From an uncultured Clostridia bacterium (GTDB taxonomy: Bacteria > Bacillota > Clostridia > TANB77 > CAG-508), in NCBI GenBank assembly GCA_944388695.1, contig CALXJT010000014.1:1-33429 (forward strand): 33,429 bases of DNA. Reading direction: 5' to 3'. Under the pieces are notes generated by a model. The model searched no databases. It saw only the letters and a program-made list of their open reading frames with translations, and had not been told where the DNA came from. The first letter of the stretch is position 1. The number at the start of each line of letters is the position of its first letter. The translations under genes were made by a program, and so were the position numbers. This document shows, piece by piece, positions 13,467 to 21,472 of the stretch.

Positions 13467-14417
13467 CTAAAATACCTTCATCTTCTTAATTGCTTTAATT
13501 TCATCATATAAATGGTCAATATTTTTCTTTCTATTAACATAAGCTTTTTCATATTCTTCTAAAATACCTTGAAAATTTTCAACTGTTTCATTTGTATCTA
13601 AATACAATTTAACACCTTCTAAATTATAATTTTTCTTTTTCTCTGATTTAGCTTTTTGCATTTTATCATAATAACTTTGAGCAGTTTTTAAACGTTTAAT
13701 ATTTTTCTTTAAATTATCAACATAGTTAGAAGTACAATAAATTTCATATTCTATATCTTCTATAATAACAGACATCAAAGCTTTAACAATAATAGGATTA
13801 TCTTTTCCCATTTTAGCATTTTCAGTCATAACATTCAAAGCATCAGAACGTTCAACACTTTGAAGAGGTTTAGTATTATCTATTATAATTTTTAAAGTGT
13901 CAGTAATACCAACATGTGATTTATATTGTCTCTTACTAACAATTGCATCATATTCATCAGCCACACGGATGATTTGACCTTCGTAAGGTATCTCCTTTTT
14001 TGTTAATCCTTTAGGATATCCAGAACCATTTAAAGCTTCATGGTGATAAATAGGACCTGCTGCATAAGGTCTTAATTTAGGGTCATCCATACAAATTTTA
14101 TAACCAATAGTTGTATGAGTTTTCATAATTTCAAACTCTTCATCAGTTAATTTACCAGGTTTTTGTAATATTTCTTGTGGAATGAACTGCTTTCCTATAT
14201 CATGTAAATATGCACAAATAGTACAATATTCAATAAACCCTTTTTGGCAATGTAATTTTTCGCAAATACGACAAGTAAGGTTGGCAACATTTTCACAATG
14301 TTTTCTTGTAAAAACATCTAAACTGCCTAATATATTTAATTGATACTGCATAGTTTTATCAAGGTTATAAGCCTTTAAACTAGTAGGATCATAAAAATCA
14401 AAAACAAAATTATTCAT
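13467..14417 (-). CDS. HD-GYP-like phosphohydrolase
   Basis: A 316-residue protein. The HD-GYP core is at about 30-190. HCENVANLTCRICEKL near 39-54 provides the first His and HDIGK near 72-76 the HD pair. THTTIGYKI follows, then HHEALNGSGYPKGL, which contains GYP with HHExxxGxGYP spacing, and IIRVADEYDAIVSKRQY. HD-GYP proteins usually hydrolyse cyclic dinucleotides, classically cyclic di-GMP. Residues 225-316 form a Lys-rich helical region of unknown role that replaces a response-regulator domain. AGGAG is 8 bases before the ATG. It stands alone, convergent with mazF and divergent from aspS. Confidence 0.82.
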   Translation of the reverse strand: MNNFVFDFYDPTSLKAYNLDKTMQYQLNILGSLDVFTRKHCENVANLTCRICEKLHCQKGFIEYCTICAYLHDIGKQFIPQEILQKPGKLTDEEFEIMKTHTTIGYKICMDDPKLRPYAAGPIYHHEALNGSGYPKGLTKKEIPYEGQIIRVADEYDAIVSKRQYKSHVGITDTLKIIIDNTKPLQSVERSDALNVMTENAKMGKDNPIIVKALMSVIIEDIEYEIYCTSNYVDNLKKNIKRLKTAQSYYDKMQKAKSEKKKNYNLEGVKLYLDTNETVENFQGILEEYEKAYVNRKKNIDHLYDEIKAIKKMKVF

Positions 14418-14782
14418 ATGTTCAACTCCTATCTAAAAATATAATAGCATAAAAAAATAAAAACTGCAATTGATATGATAAATTTACTTAAATTAAGATT
14501 AAATTTTCAAATTCTATTCATATTAATAGTTAATACTAAAATAAAATTATACTAAATTACAAATAATTTCAATTCATAATTTATATAAAATCAGATAGAA
14601 TAGGTTAGATTTTATGATTAAATTAATCAGAAATAAAATGATAATTAATTAAAGATGAATTGATAAATATTAAAGATAAAAACAAAAAAGCCTTGAAAAC
14701 ACAAGGAATTTGTGATAACATAGTAACAATTAAATTCAAAAAAAGTTACAGAAAGCGAATCAGACAAATAGGGGGAATAAAT
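14418..14782. other. 365-base divergent region between HD-GYP gene and aspS
   Basis: It holds the reverse promoter of the HD-GYP gene (14441-14469). A small CCTTG/CAAGG stem lies at about 14691-14706 inside the aspS leader. The aspS ribosome site (AGGGGGAA at about 14769-14776) lies at the right end. No T-box specifier or antiterminator sequence is recognisable. The frame of aspS stays open to 14660 but looks non-coding. Confidence 0.5.
14441..14469 (-). promoter_or_regulatory. promoter of the HD-GYP gene
   Basis: On the reverse strand TTGCAG (14469-14464) and TATTAT (14446-14441) are separated by 17 bases. The ATG lies 23 bases downstream with AGGAG between, so the leader is short. Confidence 0.55.
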
Positions 14783-16528
14783 ATGTATAGAACAAAAACA
14801 TGTGGAGAATTAAGAATCGGAGACGTAGGAAATGAAGTTGAATTAGCAGGATGGATTCAAAAAATAAGAAATCTTGGAGGAATGATATTCATAGATTTAA
14901 GAGACGAATTTGGAATTACACAAATCGTACTAAATGATGAAGAACTTCAAGAAAAAGCAAAAGAGCTAACAACAGAAAGTTGTATATCAATATCAGGAAA
15001 AATAGTTGAAAGAACAAATAAAAATCCAAATATGGCTACAGGTGAAATAGAAGTAGTAGCAAATAAAATAGAAGTATTAGGAAAATGTAAAAATGTATTA
15101 CCATTTGAAATTAATACAACACAAGAAGTAAGAGAAGATTTAAGATTAGAATATAGATTTTTAGATTTAAGAAATGAAAAATTACATAATAATATATTAT
15201 TACGTTCAAAAATATTAAAAACATTAAGAGATAAAATGGATGAATTAGGTTTTACAGAAGTACAAACACCAATACTTGCAAATTCATCACCGGAAGGAGC
15301 AAGAGACTATTTAGTACCAAGTAGACTAAATCCAGGAGAATTTTATGCATTACCACAAGCACCACAACAATTCAAACAATTATTAATGGTTGGAGGATTT
15401 AACAAATATTATCAAATAGCACCATGCTTTCGTGATGAAGACCCAAGAGCAGATAGAGCACCAGGAGAATTTTATCAATTAGATTTTGAAATGAGCTTTG
15501 CAACTCAAGAAGATGTATTTAAAGTAATAGAAGGTGTAATACCAGATACATTTGAAAAATTCTCAACTTGGAAAGCAGATAAAGGACCATTTATAAGAAT
15601 ACCATATAGAGAAGCTATGGAGAAATACGGAATAGACAAACCAGATTTAAGAAATCCATTAATAATTCAAGATGTAACAAAAATATTTGAAAATTCTGAA
15701 TTTAAAGCATTTGAAAATAAAACAATAAAAATGATAGCAGTTCCAGATGGAGCAGAAGAAGGAAGAAAATTCTTTGACAAAATGACAGATTTTGCAGTAC
15801 AAGAATGTGAAGCAAAAGGATTAGCATGGACTAAATTTGAAAAAGATGGAACAATACAAGGCGGAATTGCAAAATTTATAACAGAAGAAATGAAAGAAAA
15901 ACTAAAAGCTGAATATGGAGTAAAAGAAAATTCTGCACTATTCTTTATAGCAGATGAGTTTAAAAAAGCACAAAAAATAGCAGGACTAGTAAGAATAGAG
16001 TTAGGAAAACGTTATGATTTACTAGAAAAAGACGTATTTCGTTTCTGCTTCATTGTAGATTTTCCAATGTATGAATTATCAGACGAAGGAACAATAGACT
16101 TTAACCACAATCCATTCTCAATGCCACAAGGTGGAATAGAAGCACTAGAAACACAAGACCCTTTAGATATATTAGCATATCAATTTGATTTAGTATGTAA
16201 TGGATATGAAATGGCTTCAGGTGCTGTTAGAAACCACAGTCCAGAAATAATGGTAAAAGCTTTTGAAATAGCAGGGTATACAGAAGAAGATGTAAAAAGC
16301 AGATTCGGAGCATTATATAATGCATTCCAATATGGAACACCACCACATGCAGGAGCTGCACCTGGAGTTGATAGAATGGTAATGTTAATAGAAAATTCTC
16401 AAAATATTAGAGAAGTAATAGCATTTCCAAAAAATAAAAGAGCTAGAGATTTATTGATGAGAGCACCTTCAACTGTTACAGAGGAACAGTTAAAAGATGT
16501 GCATATAAAATTAGATTTAGAAAAATAA
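14783..16528 (+). CDS. aspS: aspartyl-tRNA synthetase
   Basis: A class IIb synthetase of 581 residues from ATG 14783. This start is chosen because AGGGGGAA lies upstream and MYRTKTCGELRIGDVG is the normal family N-terminus. An upstream in-frame ATG at 14660 would add an atypical basic extension. The OB-fold anticodon domain is at about 1-110. Class II motif 2 is seen as CFRDEDPRADRAPGEFYQLD near 218-237. The bacterial GAD insertion domain spans the middle (about 290-420). Motif 3, HAGAAPGVDRMVML, lies near 522-535. The length and insertion are those of ordinary bacterial AspRS. It charges tRNA-Asp and stands alone here. Confidence 0.97.
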   Translation: MYRTKTCGELRIGDVGNEVELAGWIQKIRNLGGMIFIDLRDEFGITQIVLNDEELQEKAKELTTESCISISGKIVERTNKNPNMATGEIEVVANKIEVLGKCKNVLPFEINTTQEVREDLRLEYRFLDLRNEKLHNNILLRSKILKTLRDKMDELGFTEVQTPILANSSPEGARDYLVPSRLNPGEFYALPQAPQQFKQLLMVGGFNKYYQIAPCFRDEDPRADRAPGEFYQLDFEMSFATQEDVFKVIEGVIPDTFEKFSTWKADKGPFIRIPYREAMEKYGIDKPDLRNPLIIQDVTKIFENSEFKAFENKTIKMIAVPDGAEEGRKFFDKMTDFAVQECEAKGLAWTKFEKDGTIQGGIAKFITEEMKEKLKAEYGVKENSALFFIADEFKKAQKIAGLVRIELGKRYDLLEKDVFRFCFIVDFPMYELSDEGTIDFNHNPFSMPQGGIEALETQDPLDILAYQFDLVCNGYEMASGAVRNHSPEIMVKAFEIAGYTEEDVKSRFGALYNAFQYGTPPHAGAAPGVDRMVMLIENSQNIREVIAFPKNKRARDLLMRAPSTVTEEQLKDVHIKLDLEK

Positions 16529-16533
16529 TTTAG

Positions 16534-16656
16534 GCGAACATTGGGGACACTCCATTTTGTTCGGATAAAAAGAAATTTTAATCTTTTTCTATCCAAACAA
16601 AATGGAGTGTCCCTAATGTTCGCTTCCAAGCAAAAGGGCGTCTCCCCAATGTTCGC
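16534..16656. repeat. large REP-like palindrome between convergent genes
   Basis: Left arm 16534-16575 (starting GCGAACATTGGGGACACTCC) pairs with right arm 16581-16623 (ending GTGTCCCTAATGTTCGC) with about three mismatches, giving a stem near 40 bp. A third copy of the terminal word (CCCCAATGTTCGC) at 16644-16656 gives an alternative outer pairing. The GC content is far above the surroundings. It sits between aspS and an XRE gene, and the XRE stop codon abuts its last base. It probably acts as a two-way terminator or RNA stabiliser. It resembles REP/MITE elements, but no transposase is present. Confidence 0.7.
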
Positions 16657-17033
16657 TAGTAAGTAGACAATATAAAATCCTTATTAGCAAGTAGAATTCT
16701 TTTAATCAAAGCCATTTGAGATTCAGTAAAATGATAATTAGGTCTCAAAGAAAATAAAGACTTAACACATGCATGTAACTCCACATCATCATTACCACTA
16801 TCAAGAACGATAGTCCTATCTTTAGTTAGACCAAATAAATACTCTATAGAAACATGAAAATAATTTGCAATTTTTACAACAATATCTACATGTGGTATAC
16901 GTTCTTTATTTAGATAACGACATATTGTAACATTAGATACTCCAATTTTTTTTGCTAAATCATTTTCTGACATATCGTGTGATTTCATTAGTGCTTTTAA
17001 TCTAGAATTAAATTTATTCATATCAAATTCCAT
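16656..17033 (-). CDS. XRE-family helix-turn-helix regulator
   Basis: A 125-residue protein. The Cro/C1-type helix-turn-helix is at about 9-66: FNSRLKALMKSHDMSENDLA, KKIGVSNVTICRYLNKERIP (recognition helix) and VDIVVKIANYFHVSIEYLFG. Residues 70-125 are a small C-terminal region rich in hydrophobics (SLFSLRPNYHFTESQMALIK) that may dimerise. AGGAGG lies 7 bases before the ATG. A TATAAT-type promoter lies behind it in the region shared with divergent mnmA. The target genes are unknown. Confidence 0.85.
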   Translation of the reverse strand: MEFDMNKFNSRLKALMKSHDMSENDLAKKIGVSNVTICRYLNKERIPHVDIVVKIANYFHVSIEYLFGLTKDRTIVLDSGNDDVELHACVKSLFSLRPNYHFTESQMALIKRILLANKDFILSTY

Positions 17034-17066
17034 AAAAAACCTCCTACTTATAAATTAACAACACAC

Positions 17067-17096
17067 ATTATACAACAAAAAAATAAAGAAAATCAA
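17067..17096 (-). promoter_or_regulatory. promoter of the XRE regulator gene
   Basis: On the reverse strand TTGATT (17096-17091) and TATAAT (17072-17067) are separated by 18 bases, with the gene start 34 bases downstream. No clear operator palindrome is visible over it. Confidence 0.5.
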
Positions 17097-17191
17097 CAAA
17101 CCAGATGTTTCTGAAAAAAGAATATTGTCAAAAAATGTTGATAAAATAGGGATTTTATAATATAATAACAAATATGAAAGAGGTAAAATAT

Positions 17192-18247
17192 ATGGAGAAT
17201 AAAAAAGTATTATTAGGAATGAGTGGAGGAGTAGATAGCTCTGTATCAGCAATATTATTAAAAGAAATGGGATATGAAGTAATAGGATGTACCATGAAAT
17301 TATGGGAAGGAGAAAAAGAAGTAACAGAAAAATCAATTGAAGACGCAAAAAAAGTTTGTAAGATATTAGGAATAGAGCATCATGTAATAGATTTACAGGA
17401 TAAATTTAGATGTAATGTAATAAATACATTTATAAAAGAATATCAAAACGCAAATACCCCAAATCCATGTATAGAATGTAATAAATATATAAAGTTTGGA
17501 GAATTTTTTGAACAAGCAGATAAATTAGGTTGTAAATATGTCGCAACAGGACATTATTCAAGAATAGAATATTCAGAAAAATATGGTCAATATGTACTAA
17601 AAAAAGCAAGAGAAGAAAAGAAAGACCAATCATATTTTCTATATACAATCTCAAAAGAAAAATTATCAAGAATCATTTTTCCATTACAAAACTATACAAG
17701 TAAAGATGAAATAAGAGAAATCGCAAAAAAGATAGATTTACCAGTTGCAGAGAAAAAAGATAGCCAAGAAATATGCTTTATACCAGACGGAAATTATACA
17801 GAATTTTTAAAAACATATGCAAATCAAAAGAATAAAAAGGGAAATATAATATTAAAAGATGGAACAAAATTAGGAGAACATCAAGGATATATAAATTACA
17901 CAATAGGGCAGAGAAAAGGATTAGGAATCTCATATAAAGAGCCATTATATGTAATAAAATTAGACGAAAATAAAAATCAAGTAATAGTTGGAACAGAAGA
18001 AGATTTATATCAAAAAGAATTACAGGGTAAAAATATAAACTGGATAATAGAACCAAAAAATAAGGAAATAGAATGTTTTGCTAAAATAAGATATAGAGCA
18101 AAAGAAGCAAAAGCAAAAGTAATAATAGAAGATAATAATAGTGTAAAGGTAAAATTTGAAGAAGATCAAAGAGCAATAACTAAAGGACAATCTGTAGTAT
18201 TTTATGATGAAGATGGAATTGTTTTAGGCGGAGGAAAAATAATATAA
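17192..18247 (+). CDS. mnmA: tRNA 2-thiouridylase MnmA
   Basis: A protein of 351 residues from ATG 17192 (GAAAGAGG upstream). An in-frame ATG at 17174 would overlap that site. It thiolates U34 of Lys, Glu and Gln tRNAs. The PP-loop SGGVDSS lies at 11-17. NPCIECNKYIKF near 91-102 contains the first catalytic Cys (C96), and SQEICFIPDG near 191-200 the second. GQRKGLGISY and the C-terminal beta-barrel (FARIRYRAKE-like, then GQSVVFYDEDGIVLGGG) are normal for the family. The sulfur donor partner (a cysteine desulfurase) is not in the window. The gene ends in a palindrome shared with the convergent deacetylase gene. Confidence 0.95.
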   Translation: MENKKVLLGMSGGVDSSVSAILLKEMGYEVIGCTMKLWEGEKEVTEKSIEDAKKVCKILGIEHHVIDLQDKFRCNVINTFIKEYQNANTPNPCIECNKYIKFGEFFEQADKLGCKYVATGHYSRIEYSEKYGQYVLKKAREEKKDQSYFLYTISKEKLSRIIFPLQNYTSKDEIREIAKKIDLPVAEKKDSQEICFIPDGNYTEFLKTYANQKNKKGNIILKDGTKLGEHQGYINYTIGQRKGLGISYKEPLYVIKLDENKNQVIVGTEEDLYQKELQGKNINWIIEPKNKEIECFAKIRYRAKEAKAKVIIEDNNSVKVKFEEDQRAITKGQSVVFYDEDGIVLGGGKII

Positions 18248-18275
18248 TATAAATAAAATATATTATATTATTTTA
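18238..18275. terminator. AT-only palindrome shared by two convergent genes
   Basis: AATAATATAATATA (18238-18251) and TATATTATATTATT (18259-18272) are a perfect 14-bp inverted repeat with a 7-base loop, and TTTT follows. The stop codon of mnmA (18245-18247) and that of the deacetylase (18268-18270) both lie inside the arms. It probably terminates both transcripts. Confidence 0.55.
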
Positions 18276-19107
18276 ATAAATATTGGTTAAAGAAATCATA
18301 AAAATTATGAAACTCATAACCTTGAGATTTCAAATAAATTATAGAATCTTTAAGGGCAGAAGGAGTATCACTTAAATCACAAGTATCATGCATTAAAATA
18401 ACTAAACTTCCTTTATCTTTAGCAGAAGATTTTAAATTTTTTAATAAATCAGCAGGTGAATATACCTTTTCAGAATCACGGTTCAAACAGTTCCAATCAA
18501 CAAATAGATAATTCATATCAGAAAGAAGAGAAGTAGCCCACTTCTTTTCTTTTTTATAAATAGAAGACATATATCCATTAGGAAATCTAAAAAGATGTGA
18601 AGAATAATTAGGAATGCCAATTGCCTTACTAATCTCCATATCAGTATTTTTAATCTCATTAACAAAATCAGTAGGACTTTTATATAATTTAGAATTAGAG
18701 TGATGATAAGTATGATTAGCTATATAATGACCTTCATCAAAAGCTCTTTTAACTAATTCAGGATGATGATTAACATATTCACCTATAACAAAAAAAGAAG
18801 CACTAACATCTTCTTCAGCTAAAATATTCAAAATTTTTGAAGTAGCTTTTTTAGTCGGACCATCATCAAAAGTAAGATATGCAATTTTTTTATCAGAAGA
18901 ATAAAGTGAGTCAATTTCATCTTGAAGATATGTAATATCAGTATCATTTAAAGTTTTAAGCAGATCTTCTTCATTTATAGAAATATAAGAATTAGTATCA
19001 ATATAAAGTTTATCTGGAAAGAGAATAAAAAGCAAAAAAGTAAAAAGTAGAATAAGAAAAACTAAAAAAATATATAAAGTTAATTTTTTTACTACAAATA
19101 TCTTCAT
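18268..19107 (-). CDS. membrane-anchored polysaccharide deacetylase (NodB)
   Basis: A protein of 279 residues from ATG 19107. A longer frame extends upstream, but GGGGG lies 7 bases before this ATG. An N-terminal membrane helix is at about 8-30 (LTLYIFLVFLILLFTFLLFI), then an extracellular NodB domain at about 75-275. Motif 1 is TFDDGP (metal-binding Asp pair), motif 2 HTYHH, motif 3 RFPNG, then DWNCLNRD and LVILMHD. It likely removes acetyl groups from cell-wall glycan, as in PgdA/PdaA-type enzymes. It lies 46 bases downstream of a transglycosylase gene on the same strand, which fits a peptidoglycan role. The hairpin between them covers its ribosome site. Confidence 0.88.
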   Translation of the reverse strand: MKIFVVKKLTLYIFLVFLILLFTFLLFILFPDKLYIDTNSYISINEEDLLKTLNDTDITYLQDEIDSLYSSDKKIAYLTFDDGPTKKATSKILNILAEEDVSASFFVIGEYVNHHPELVKRAFDEGHYIANHTYHHSNSKLYKSPTDFVNEIKNTDMEISKAIGIPNYSSHLFRFPNGYMSSIYKKEKKWATSLLSDMNYLFVDWNCLNRDSEKVYSPADLLKNLKSSAKDKGSLVILMHDTCDLSDTPSALKDSIIYLKSQGYEFHNFYDFFNQYLLK

Positions 19108-19137
19108 AAAAATGCCCCCATAAATTATATGAGGGCA
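19108..19137 (-). terminator. hairpin with T run containing the deacetylase ribosome site
   Basis: On the reverse strand TGCCCTCATA pairs with TATGGGGGCA (one mismatch, 5-base loop), followed by TTTTT and then ATG. The 3' arm contains GGGGG, the ribosome site of the deacetylase gene. It looks like an attenuator that can stop read-through from the transglycosylase gene or block translation. Confidence 0.6.
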
Positions 19138-19153
19138 AAATAAAATATATGAA

Positions 19154-19840
19154 TTAAATAAGAGGAAGAGCTTGTTCATTAGAAATATAGCCATATTCAA
19201 GCATTTTTTTGATTACATGAATTTGACGTTGTTTGGCTAGTGTAGGGTTAACATTAGGAGCATAAACAGATGGAGCATTAGGTATACCAGCAAGCATAGA
19301 AGCTTCATCTAGATTCAATTCTGCAGGAGTTTTTTGATAATATCCTAAACTTGCTTCATAAATACCATAATAGTTATTTCCAAAATATGCAGTATTAACA
19401 TATAGTTCAAATATCTCATTCTTTGTATAATTTTTTTCTAAATCATATGCTGCAAAAAATTCTCCTAACTTTCTTGAAAGGGTTTGTTCTTGAGAGAGAA
19501 CAATATTTTTAGCAACCTGTTGAGTGATAGTGCTGCCTCCTTCTCGTAAATCCCAGTTCTTTATATTTGTATATAAAGCTCTACCAATTGCAATAATATC
19601 TATTGCTCCATGGTCATAAAAACGATGGTCCTCCACAGCAATAACAGCATTTCTGTAATCTGTAGACATATCATTAAATTTTACAAAATGTTCATCACTT
19701 GTTATTTCTTGAACTCTGGTCACTAAAGGTTTTTCTTTTAAAGCTTTTGAATATGTTGAGTAACCAATTATAAAAAATATTAAAGCGATAGTGAATAAAA
19801 TGATGAATAAAATCAGTAATATTTTTTTGAAAATCTTCAT
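19154..19840 (-). CDS. monofunctional peptidoglycan glycosyltransferase (GT51)
   Basis: A protein of 228 residues from ATG 19840. A TTG at 19852 touches the AAAGGA site, and the spacing to the ATG (about 12 bases) is like that of rarA here. One membrane helix is at about 5-27, then the GT51 domain: AVEDHRFYDHGAIDI (catalytic Glu), GGSTITQQVAKN, RKLGEFFAAYDLEKNYTKNE and ELYVNTAYFGN. There is no penicillin-binding domain, so it matches MtgA/Sgt-type enzymes that polymerise lipid II. The sequence ends NEQALPLI, soon after the GT51 fold, so it is complete. It is likely cotranscribed with the deacetylase. Confidence 0.9.
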   Translation of the reverse strand: MKIFKKILLILFIILFTIALIFFIIGYSTYSKALKEKPLVTRVQEITSDEHFVKFNDMSTDYRNAVIAVEDHRFYDHGAIDIIAIGRALYTNIKNWDLREGGSTITQQVAKNIVLSQEQTLSRKLGEFFAAYDLEKNYTKNEIFELYVNTAYFGNNYYGIYEASLGYYQKTPAELNLDEASMLAGIPNAPSVYAPNVNPTLAKQRQIHVIKKMLEYGYISNEQALPLI

Positions 19841-20061
19841 ATCAGTATTCAATCCTTTCTAGTTTAAATTTTACATAGAATAGGCAAAATATAATTTTTA
19901 GCATTTGTGAAATAATTAGTTAGCCGATTCATCTACTTTATAGCCTATTTTTATCATAAATAATATATATTTTTCATTTTTATATAATATTTTGTCATTT
20001 TTATTTGGTGTAATTATATAGAAAAAAACAAGAAAAGACAATAGTTTTTTTATAGGATTTA

Positions 20062-20090
20062 TTGACAAACGAAAACCTGTTTGATATACT
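20062..20090 (+). promoter_or_regulatory. strong promoter P1 upstream of HD-ruvA, with operator-like repeat
   Basis: TTGACA (20062-20067) and TATACT (20085-20090) are separated by 17 bases, near consensus. The spacer holds ACAAAC (20065-20070) and TGTTTG (20078-20083) as an inverted repeat. The overlapping 14-mer CGAAAACCTGTTTG (20070-20083) matches the Firmicutes LexA box at 12 of 14 positions. A repressor bound here would block polymerase. Confidence 0.65.
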
Positions 20091-20119
20091 GTGTAAGTAA
20101 ATTAGGTAACTTTTTATTG

Positions 20120-20148
20120 TTGACTTTTAAAAAATAAGTAGATATAAT
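20120..20148 (+). promoter_or_regulatory. strong promoter P2 upstream of HD-ruvA
   Basis: TTGACT (20120-20125) and TATAAT (20143-20148) are separated by 17 bases. It lies 30 bases beyond P1 and lacks the inverted repeat, so it may give a basal level of transcription. Confidence 0.65.
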
Positions 20149-20200
20149 AACAAAATAGAATAGATGAAATTGGGATTAATAGGAAGGATTGAGAGATAAA

Positions 20201-20755
20201 ATGAAAGAAGAATTTTTGAATTTATTAAGAACAGTAAAAAGAGAAGGAATAGAAAATTTAATAGAATTTTTAGAGAAATCAGATTTCTTTACAGCACCAG
20301 CAAGTACAAGATTCCATGGCAATTTTGAGGGAGGACTTGCAGAACATAGTTTAAAAGTATATGAAATTTTAAAACATAAAGTAGAAAATAATATAAAGGG
20401 AATAAAAACAGAAGAAGAATCAATCATCATTATTGGATTATTACATGATATTTGCAAAACAAATTTCTATAAAATTGATTATAGAAACGCCAAAAATGCT
20501 TTAGGTGTATGGGAAAAAGTACCATACTATACAATAGAAGATACAATACCATATGGTCATGGAGAAAAATCAGTAATGATGATTACTGAATACATAAAAT
20601 TAACACCAGAAGAAAAATATGCAATTCGTTGGCATATGGGATATACAGAACCAAAAGAAGTTTATAATACGATAGGAGCGGCTTATACAAAATATCCTAT
20701 AGCATTATTAACACATGAAGCAGATTTAGAAGCAACATATTTATATAATATATAA
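20201..20755 (+). CDS. HD-domain phosphohydrolase
   Basis: A protein of 184 residues from ATG 20201. A TTG at 20189 is also possible, as GGAAGGA lies directly before it. The HD signature is spread as RFHGNFEGGLAEHSLKV (first His), LLHDICK (HD pair) and HGEKSVMMITEY with RWHMGY, then LTHEADLEATYL (last Asp). This is a full metal-binding set like that of the YhaM-type or nucleotidase HD proteins. The substrate is unknown. It is the first gene after two promoters and lies 81 bases before ruvA, so a nucleic-acid or nucleotide role is plausible. Its last codons are part of a 28-base direct repeat. Confidence 0.78.
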   Translation: MKEEFLNLLRTVKREGIENLIEFLEKSDFFTAPASTRFHGNFEGGLAEHSLKVYEILKHKVENNIKGIKTEEESIIIIGLLHDICKTNFYKIDYRNAKNALGVWEKVPYYTIEDTIPYGHGEKSVMMITEYIKLTPEEKYAIRWHMGYTEPKEVYNTIGAAYTKYPIALLTHEADLEATYLYNI

Positions 20756-20826
20756 AAGAAAGTTGTAAGCTGGATAAATGCAAAGAAACAATAAAAAAAC
20801 ATATTTATATAATATATAAAAGAAAG
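20735..20826 (+). repeat. 28-base direct repeat spanning the HD-ruvA junction
   Basis: Copies at 20735-20762 and 20799-20826 are identical, starting ACATATTTATATAATATA and ending AAAAGAAAG. The first encodes the final residues and stop of the HD protein. The second supplies part of the ruvA ribosome site. This suggests a 64-base tandem duplication whose spacer has since diverged. Confidence 0.75.
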
Positions 20827-20836
20827 GAAGAGAAAA

Positions 20837-21472
20837 ATGTTAGCATACATAAAAGGAACACTAGAGCAAAAAATGACAGATTACGTAGTAATTGATGTAG
20901 GAGGACTAGGATATAAAGTATATATGTCATCAATAAGTATAGAAAAATTAGGAAACATAGGAGAACAAGTTAAAGTACATACATATTATAGAGTTAGAGA
21001 AGATGATATAAGCATTTTTGGATTTAATAGTAATGAAGAATTAAGAATGTTTGAATTACTATTATCAGTAAGTGGAATAGGTGCAAAGACAGCATTAGCA
21101 ATGCTTGCTGTTTGCACTCCAGCAGAATTTGTATTAGCAATTGTTTCAGAAGACATAAAAGTATTAACTTCAATACCAGGAATAGGACCAAAATCAGCAA
21201 AAAGAATTGTATTGGAATTAAAGGACAAAATAAAGAAAGAAGAGCAAATACAAGAATTAACTAATAGTGTAAATTCAACAGAATCAGCTATGACATCAAA
21301 AGTAAAAGAAGCAATAGCAAAAGATAATAAAGTTTCAGAAGCAATAGCAGCATTACAAGTATTAGGATATAATAAAAAAGAAATAGAAAAAGCATTTGAA
21401 AAAATAACAGATAAAGAACAAATGACAACAGAAGAAATGATAAAAAAAGGATTGACAATTTTAAGTATATAA
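20837..21472 (+). CDS. ruvA: Holliday-junction branch-migration protein RuvA
   Basis: A 211-residue protein. The OB-fold is at about 1-64 (MLAYIKGTLEQK, YVVIDVGGLGYKVYM, HTYYRVREDDISIFGF). Helix-hairpin-helix motifs follow at LLSVSGIGAKTALAML near 75-90 and LTSIPGIGPKSAKRIV near 112-127, then an acidic hinge and domain III (VSEAIAALQVLGYNKKEIEKA) that contacts RuvB. RuvA tetramers hold four-way junctions for the RuvB motor. ruvB normally follows ruvA, but here rarA does. AAAGGAAG is the ribosome site. It may be SOS-controlled through the upstream operator. Confidence 0.95.
   Translation: MLAYIKGTLEQKMTDYVVIDVGGLGYKVYMSSISIEKLGNIGEQVKVHTYYRVREDDISIFGFNSNEELRMFELLLSVSGIGAKTALAMLAVCTPAEFVLAIVSEDIKVLTSIPGIGPKSAKRIVLELKDKIKKEEQIQELTNSVNSTESAMTSKVKEAIAKDNKVSEAIAALQVLGYNKKEIEKAFEKITDKEQMTTEEMIKKGLTILSI

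Larger units (their letters stand above)
19841..20200. other. divergent region before the HD-ruvA-rarA genes
   Basis: The left part (to about 20030) is AT-rich and presumably holds the reverse promoter of the transglycosylase gene, though no box pair stands out. The right part contains two strong forward promoters (20062-20090 and 20120-20148) and a CAAAC/GTTTG inverted repeat between the first pair of boxes. No gene or RNA is recognisable. Confidence 0.5.

Noticed and set aside
14660-14782. N-terminal extension of aspS from an upstream ATG
   Set aside because: The extra 41 residues are basic and unlike AspRS. A strong AGGGGGAA site precedes the ATG at 14783, which begins the normal family sequence. 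No T-box elements were found in the leader either.
17125-17161. mnmA promoter formed by TTGTCA and TATAAT
   Set aside because: The two boxes are 25 bases apart, too far for a standard promoter. A -10 box may be real, but no suitable -35 was found.
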